Origin: Rhodococcus opacus
Lineage (GTDB): Bacteria; Actinomycetota; Actinomycetes; Mycobacteriales; Mycobacteriaceae
Length of the DNA: 64,000 nucleotides
Reading direction: 5' to 3'
NCBI RefSeq assembly: GCF_012396235.1
Contig: NZ_JAAXPA010000004.1
Coordinates: 248,001-312,000 of the forward strand
The notes beneath the pieces were generated by a model, which saw only the letters and a list, made by a program, of their open reading frames with translations, had not been told where the DNA came from and ran no database searches. A program made the translations under genes and the position numbers. This document shows positions 60,415 to 64,000 of this stretch, one piece after another (position 1 is the first letter of the stretch; each line of letters opens with the position of its first letter).

Positions 60415-60452
60415 GCGTCGGCGCGAAACCGTGCCCGCATATAGTTGTGACC

Positions 60453-61664
60453 ATGCGTGAACAGGCACCCGTACGGTTCGGTACACCTCTGACGGCAGGC
60501 GCGACGCGCGTGATGCTGCTCGGGTCGGGTGAGCTGGGCAAGGAAGTGATCATCGCCCTGCAGCGGCTGGGGGTCGAGGTGATCGCCGTCGACCGCTACG
60601 ACAACGCGCCGGGCCACCAGGTGGCGCACCGCGCGCACACGATCGACATGAGCGACCCGGAGGCGCTGTTGCGTCTCGTCGAGGAGGAACGACCCCACTT
60701 CGTGGTCCCCGAGATCGAGGCGATCGCCACCGACGCCCTGGCCACGGTCGAGGAGCGCGGCACCGCGGTGGTCATCCCCACCGCACGGGCGACGCAGCTG
60801 ACCATGAACCGCGAGGGGATCCGGCGCCTCGCGGCGGAGGAGCTGGGGCTGCCGACGTCGCCCTACGAGTTCGCCGAATCGCTCGAGGAGGTCCGGGCGG
60901 CCACCGAACGCATCGGCTTTCCCTGCGTGATCAAGCCGGTGATGTCGTCGTCCGGCAAGGGGCAGTCCACGGTGCGCGACGCCGGCGACGTCGAGACGGC
61001 CTGGGAGTACGCGCTCGCGGGCGGCCGCATCAATCACGGCCGCGTCATCGTGGAAGGGTTCGTCGACTTCGACTACGAGATCACCCAGCTCACCGTCCGG
61101 GCGATCGATGCCGACGGCGAGGTGGGCACCTTCTTCTGCGAGCCCATCGGGCACCTGCAGGACTCGGGCGATTACGTGGAGTCGTGGCAGCCGCAACCGA
61201 TGAGCGACGCGGCACTCGCCCGGTCGCGGGAGGTGGCCGAGAAGGTGACCACGGCGCTGGGCGGCCGCGGGATCTTCGGTGTGGAACTGTTCGTGAAGGG
61301 TGACGACGTCTACTTCTCGGAGGTCAGTCCGCGACCGCACGACACGGGGTTGGTCACCCTTCGGACACAACGACTCTCGGAGTTCGAACTGCATGCCCGC
61401 GCAATCCTCGGCCTGCCCGTCGACACCACCCTCACGACACCCGGTGCGTCCGCGGTGATCTACGGCGGCATCGACGCCGCCGGTATCGGCTTCGAGGGCG
61501 TCGCCGACGCGATGGCGGTCCCCGAGACGGACCTGCGACTGTTCGGGAAGCCCGAGAGTTTCGTGCGCAGGCGAATGGGCGTCGCCGTGTCCACGGGACC
61601 GGACGTCGAGACCGCGCGCAGCCGTGCGCGGGAGGCGGCGTCCCGCGTCGAGCCCGTCGCGTGA
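60453..61664 (+). CDS. purT: Formate-dependent phosphoribosylglycinamide formyltransferase
   Basis: ATP-grasp enzyme converting GAR to formyl-GAR in purine synthesis using formate. 403 residues with [32 protein letters not shown] at the N-terminus, [19 protein letters not shown] (ATP-grasp Lys and glycine loop, about 157-175), [18 protein letters not shown] and [22 protein letters not shown]. The stop overlaps the next gene by four bases. Confidence 0.93.
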   Translation: MREQAPVRFGTPLTAGATRVMLLGSGELGKEVIIALQRLGVEVIAVDRYDNAPGHQVAHRAHTIDMSDPEALLRLVEEERPHFVVPEIEAIATDALATVEERGTAVVIPTARATQLTMNREGIRRLAAEELGLPTSPYEFAESLEEVRAATERIGFPCVIKPVMSSSGKGQSTVRDAGDVETAWEYALAGGRINHGRVIVEGFVDFDYEITQLTVRAIDADGEVGTFFCEPIGHLQDSGDYVESWQPQPMSDAALARSREVAEKVTTALGGRGIFGVELFVKGDDVYFSEVSPRPHDTGLVTLRTQRLSEFELHARAILGLPVDTTLTTPGASAVIYGGIDAAGIGFEGVADAMAVPETDLRLFGKPESFVRRRMGVAVSTGPDVETARSRAREAASRVEPVA

Positions 61665-62143
61665 ATCCGGGCGCGGAACTCCTCGTCGGCCTGGCCGTCA
61701 TCATCGGGCTCGTCGGAATCGTCATCCCGATCCTGCCCGGCACGATCCTCATCTTCGCCGCAATCCTGGTGTGGGCCATCATGACCGGCGGCGCGACGGC
61801 GTGGACGGTGTTCGCGGTCGCAACGGTGTTCCTCGTGATCAGCGGCGTCGTCAAATACACCTGGCCCGGTAAACGGATGCGCACGGCCGGGGTTCCCAAT
61901 ATGTCGCTGATCGTCGGCGGACTGGCCGGGATCGTGGGGTTCTTCGTCGTTCCCGTAGTGGGGTTGTTCCTCGGCTTCATCGCGGGAACGTATGTGGCCG
62001 AGCTCTACCGGTTGCGTTCGCACAACCGGGCGTGGGCGTCGACGTGGCACGCCTGCAAGGCCGTCGGACTGTCGATGCTGATCGAACTGCTCGGCGCCCT
62101 GATCGCCTCGGGTGTGTGGCTGGCTGCGGTCGTCGCGACGTAG
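61661..62143 (+). CDS. DUF456-type membrane protein
   Basis: A 160-residue protein with about four hydrophobic spans, [31 protein letters not shown] at the start and [34 protein letters not shown] in the middle. The Gly-rich repeated LPGT/VPVVG pattern is characteristic of DUF456. GTG 61661 overlaps the purT stop. Function unknown; a trafficking or osmotic role would be speculation. Confidence 0.85.
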   Translation: MNPGAELLVGLAVIIGLVGIVIPILPGTILIFAAILVWAIMTGGATAWTVFAVATVFLVISGVVKYTWPGKRMRTAGVPNMSLIVGGLAGIVGFFVVPVVGLFLGFIAGTYVAELYRLRSHNRAWASTWHACKAVGLSMLIELLGALIASGVWLAAVVAT

Positions 62144-62241
62144 GTCGTTCGAAATCGTCGCCGAGGGGTATCCAGAAGCGTCCTCCACCTGCGATGATGA
62201 AATGCGGATGTTGATCTTCCCGGCTAGCGGAGGAATACGCC

Positions 62242-63003
62242 GTGAACAAGAAGACGACCTGGATCCTGGCGCCCCTCGCTGCCGTGGCCCTCTCCCTGAG
62301 CGGCTGCGGCGACGACTCGTCCGACTCGGCGGCGCCGAGCACGACCAGCGCAGCCGCTTCGAGCAGCGGCGAAGCGGCGCCCGCGTCGAACATGATGGAG
62401 AAGGTTCCGTCACCGTTCGTGATGACCCCACAGATGGAGCCGACCTACGTCGGTTCGGTCGACGGATCCGACGCGTACGTCGCGCTGGCCAGGTCCGGCG
62501 ACGAGATGATCGCCTTCCTGTGCGACGGAGACCAGATGTGGAAATGGATGACCGGCACCATGGACGGCGACAAGGCGTCGCTGTCTTCGCCGGACGGAGC
62601 GACACTCACCGCGTCGATGAGTGACGGCACCGTGACGGGGCAGGTCAGCGCGCCGGGCATGCCAGACAAGGCGTTCGTGGCCCACCCGGCCGCTGCCGAC
62701 GAGGGCATGTTCCGCGCAACCACCAACCACGACGGCGCCGATTACACACTCGGCTGGATCATGACCGCCGACGGCGTCCGGGGGCTCGAACGGCAGGCCA
62801 ACGGATCGAGCACCGGTGCCATCGCCGTCGACCGGAACGACGACGACATGGACGATCGGCAGCGTGAGCGGCGACAGGAACGCCGGGAACAGCTGGACTG
62901 CGAGGAGATGAACAACTACAACATGTGGCTGGTGGCGCAGCCGCAGACGCCGCCGGTGGCCGAGATGGTGTCGATGAACAGCGCGCAGATGGAAGGCTGT
63001 TGA
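62242..63003 (+). CDS. Putative lipoprotein
   Basis: A 253-residue lipoprotein: signal peptide MNKKTTWILAPLAAVALSLS with lipobox LSLSGC (Cys22), then a Ser/Ala-rich linker (DDSSDSAAPSTTSAAASSSG). The globular part (about 60-190) has a beta-rich TYVGSVDGSDAYVALARSG ... DQMWKWMTGTMDG; the tail includes a highly charged segment DDDMDDRQRERRQERREQLD and two further Cys. No family recognised. The start is GTG 62242 after a GCGGAGGAA motif. Confidence 0.8.
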   Translation: MNKKTTWILAPLAAVALSLSGCGDDSSDSAAPSTTSAAASSSGEAAPASNMMEKVPSPFVMTPQMEPTYVGSVDGSDAYVALARSGDEMIAFLCDGDQMWKWMTGTMDGDKASLSSPDGATLTASMSDGTVTGQVSAPGMPDKAFVAHPAAADEGMFRATTNHDGADYTLGWIMTADGVRGLERQANGSSTGAIAVDRNDDDMDDRQRERRQERREQLDCEEMNNYNMWLVAQPQTPPVAEMVSMNSAQMEGC

Positions 63004-63032
63004 CAAGGGTCCTGCGTGAAGGGTCCTGCGTG

Positions 63033-63788
63033 CTAACAGGGTCCTTCGGGTGTGTCGCAGCGGTACCAGGCGCGTGCGTTGCCGCCCATGACGGCGTCGA
63101 AGTCGTCACCCACCGCGTCCGCGACGATGTCGATGTCGCTGTCCTGGAACACTCTTCGGGAACGGCTGCCCGGTAGGTCGGTGCCGAACATCAGTGCCTC
63201 GGGGTTGACGGCGTGGATCTTGCGCAGCACGTCGCCGACGTTCTCGATGGTGGTTCGCCCGAACCCGGTGGCCTTCACCCGGACTCCGCGGTCGACGAGA
63301 TCGAGTAGGTACGGCAGGCCCCGTGTCGACATCCCCAGGTGGTCGATGCACACGGCGGGGAGCTTGGCGAACACCGGCTCGAGCGACAGCAGCAGCGTGG
63401 CGTCCACGTAGAACTCGGCGTGCCAGCCGGCCAGCTCGTACGCGCGGAGGGCCTGCTTGGTGAGGAGTTTCACGTCGGTCGCGCTGCGCCGGAGGTTGAA
63501 TCGGACGGCCCGGACCCCGGCGCGGTCGAGTTCGAGGATGCTCTCGTCGGTGGCGTCGGGCTCCATCTGGGTGACGCCCACCCAGCTGGGGCCGAGTTCC
63601 TCGAGCGCCGCCTTCAGGTAGTTCTGATCGGTCCCCTGGTACGAGGCCGTGACGACGGCGCCGCCGTCCACACCGAAGCCTGCCGTGCGCGCCCGGTAGT
63701 CGGCGATGGTGAACGGCTCCGGGAGGTAGCCGTGGTTCTCGACCACCGGGAACCGGGGGTCGATGATGTGAACGTGGGCGTCAAACAC
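63033..63788 (-). CDS. Amidohydrolase family protein (2-pyrone-4,6-dicarboxylate hydrolase-like)
   Basis: A 251-residue TIM-barrel hydrolase, MFDAHVHIIDPRFPVVENHGY with the HxH metal motif, VCIDHLGMST, and MFGTDLPGSRS near the C-terminus with the conserved Asp. The family acts on lactones or decarboxylates of aromatic catabolism. No partners adjoin, and the divergent TetR-like gene may control it. Confidence 0.83.
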   Translation of the reverse strand: MFDAHVHIIDPRFPVVENHGYLPEPFTIADYRARTAGFGVDGGAVVTASYQGTDQNYLKAALEELGPSWVGVTQMEPDATDESILELDRAGVRAVRFNLRRSATDVKLLTKQALRAYELAGWHAEFYVDATLLLSLEPVFAKLPAVCIDHLGMSTRGLPYLLDLVDRGVRVKATGFGRTTIENVGDVLRKIHAVNPEALMFGTDLPGSRSRRVFQDSDIDIVADAVGDDFDAVMGGNARAWYRCDTPEGPC

Positions 63789-63893
63789 GACTTATATCCT
63801 GCCTTGTGCGGGGACACGCTTCGTGGCGGAGCCGTCCGCGAGCGCTGGTACAAGTGTCCTACACATACGTCTCAGGCTCATTAGGGTGAGGTC

Positions 63894-64000
63894 ATGGGAA
63901 ATCGCGAAGACCTGATCGACGGCGCCACGCGCAGCCTGTACGAAAAGGGATACTCGCGGACGACCGCCCGGGACATCGCGTCGGCCTCCGGGGTGAGCCT
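63894..64000 (+). CDS. TetR-family regulator, N-terminal part (3' end outside window)
   Basis: From ATG 63894 the reading is MGNREDLIDGATRSLYEKGYSRTTARDIASASGVSL, the start of a TetR-type helix-turn-helix (TTARDIASASGVS). Only about 35 codons are in the window. It is divergent from the amidohydrolase gene, a common arrangement for TetR repressors; AGTGTCCTACAC in the gap could be part of its site. Confidence 0.8.
   Translation, partial: MGNREDLIDGATRSLYEKGYSRTTARDIASASGVS

Noticed and set aside
1..64000. CRISPR array, insertion sequence or prophage
   Set aside because: No regularly spaced direct repeats, transposase motifs, integrase or phage structural genes were visible; gene order and composition are uniform.

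Overview
The window is high-GC actinobacterial DNA and looks like a chromosomal stretch of a large-genome Rhodococcus (R. jostii / R. opacus type). The basis is the GC-rich third codon positions, frequent GTG starts and 4-nt gene overlaps, a DosR/DosS system with DosR boxes, an IdeR-type iron box, an NsrR/flavohaemoglobin pair, a deacetylating CobF, and many acyl-CoA genes. The genus assignment is inference. I saw no insertion sequence, phage gene, CRISPR array or rRNA. One tRNA (Arg, anticodon CCU) is present.

Layout. 1-2.7 kb: homogentisate (Tyr/Phe) catabolism, hmgA - unknown gene - fahA, each overlapping the next. 2.7-5.9 kb: an enoyl-CoA hydratase, a duplicated dimeric-barrel protein and an acyl-CoA synthetase. 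5.9-13.9 kb: a probable glutarate/dicarboxylate module, with a LacI regulator divergent from gcdH plus a class III CoA-transferase, then an MHS-type dicarboxylate symporter and a two-component system with its own TAXI-type binding lipoprotein. 13.9-21.9 kb: tam, acyl-CoA dehydrogenase, MFS carrier, thiolase, type II 3-hydroxyacyl-CoA dehydrogenase and acyl-CoA ligase, which form a beta-oxidation set for an imported acid. 21.8-30.8 kb: further enoyl-CoA hydratases, a nitronate monooxygenase, two tandem LysR regulators, an MBL hydrolase, an acyl-CoA ligase, an ArsR regulator and a second CoA-transferase. 30.8-33.3 kb: two related secreted Gly-zipper proteins and a methyltransferase. 33.4-36.1 kb: a cobalt/nickel ECF transporter (cbiM, PDGLE protein, cbiQ, cbiO) behind an SmtB-type operator. 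36.1-43.5 kb: DNA repair glycosylase, RNase HI, amidohydrolase, VOC protein, a pair of tiny overlapping membrane-like peptides too short for usual gene calling, tRNA-Arg, dienelactone hydrolase, an iron-box-controlled small protein, amino-acid permease and M23 peptidase. 43.6-55.1 kb: a stress island with a GCS2-type ligase, NsrR plus flavohaemoglobin, universal stress proteins, a flavin/F420 oxidoreductase, a stearoyl-ACP-type desaturase, an Acg-like nitroreductase, and DosR and DosS placed tail to tail. 55.2-64 kb: secreted protein, SRPBCC and cupin proteins, folA-thyA, cobF, Fpg/Nei glycosylase, purT, DUF456 protein, lipoprotein, amidohydrolase and the start of a TetR-like regulator.

Themes. 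Much of the first 31 kb activates, oxidises and cleaves acyl-CoA esters, with uptake carriers and regulators beside each set. The second half carries redox, hypoxia, nitric oxide and metal responses with readable operators: NsrR-, DosR-, IdeR- and SmtB-like. The points most worth following are (i) the 34-aa and 30-aa coupled peptides at 39180-39373, (ii) a repeated palindrome that supplies the last codons and stop of two unrelated genes, (iii) the unknown gene locked between hmgA and fahA, where the isomerase step of the pathway is otherwise unaccounted for, (iv) the two-component/TAXI receptor set with no TRAP permease, and (v) tandem DosR boxes 22 bp apart at the dosR/acg divergent promoter.
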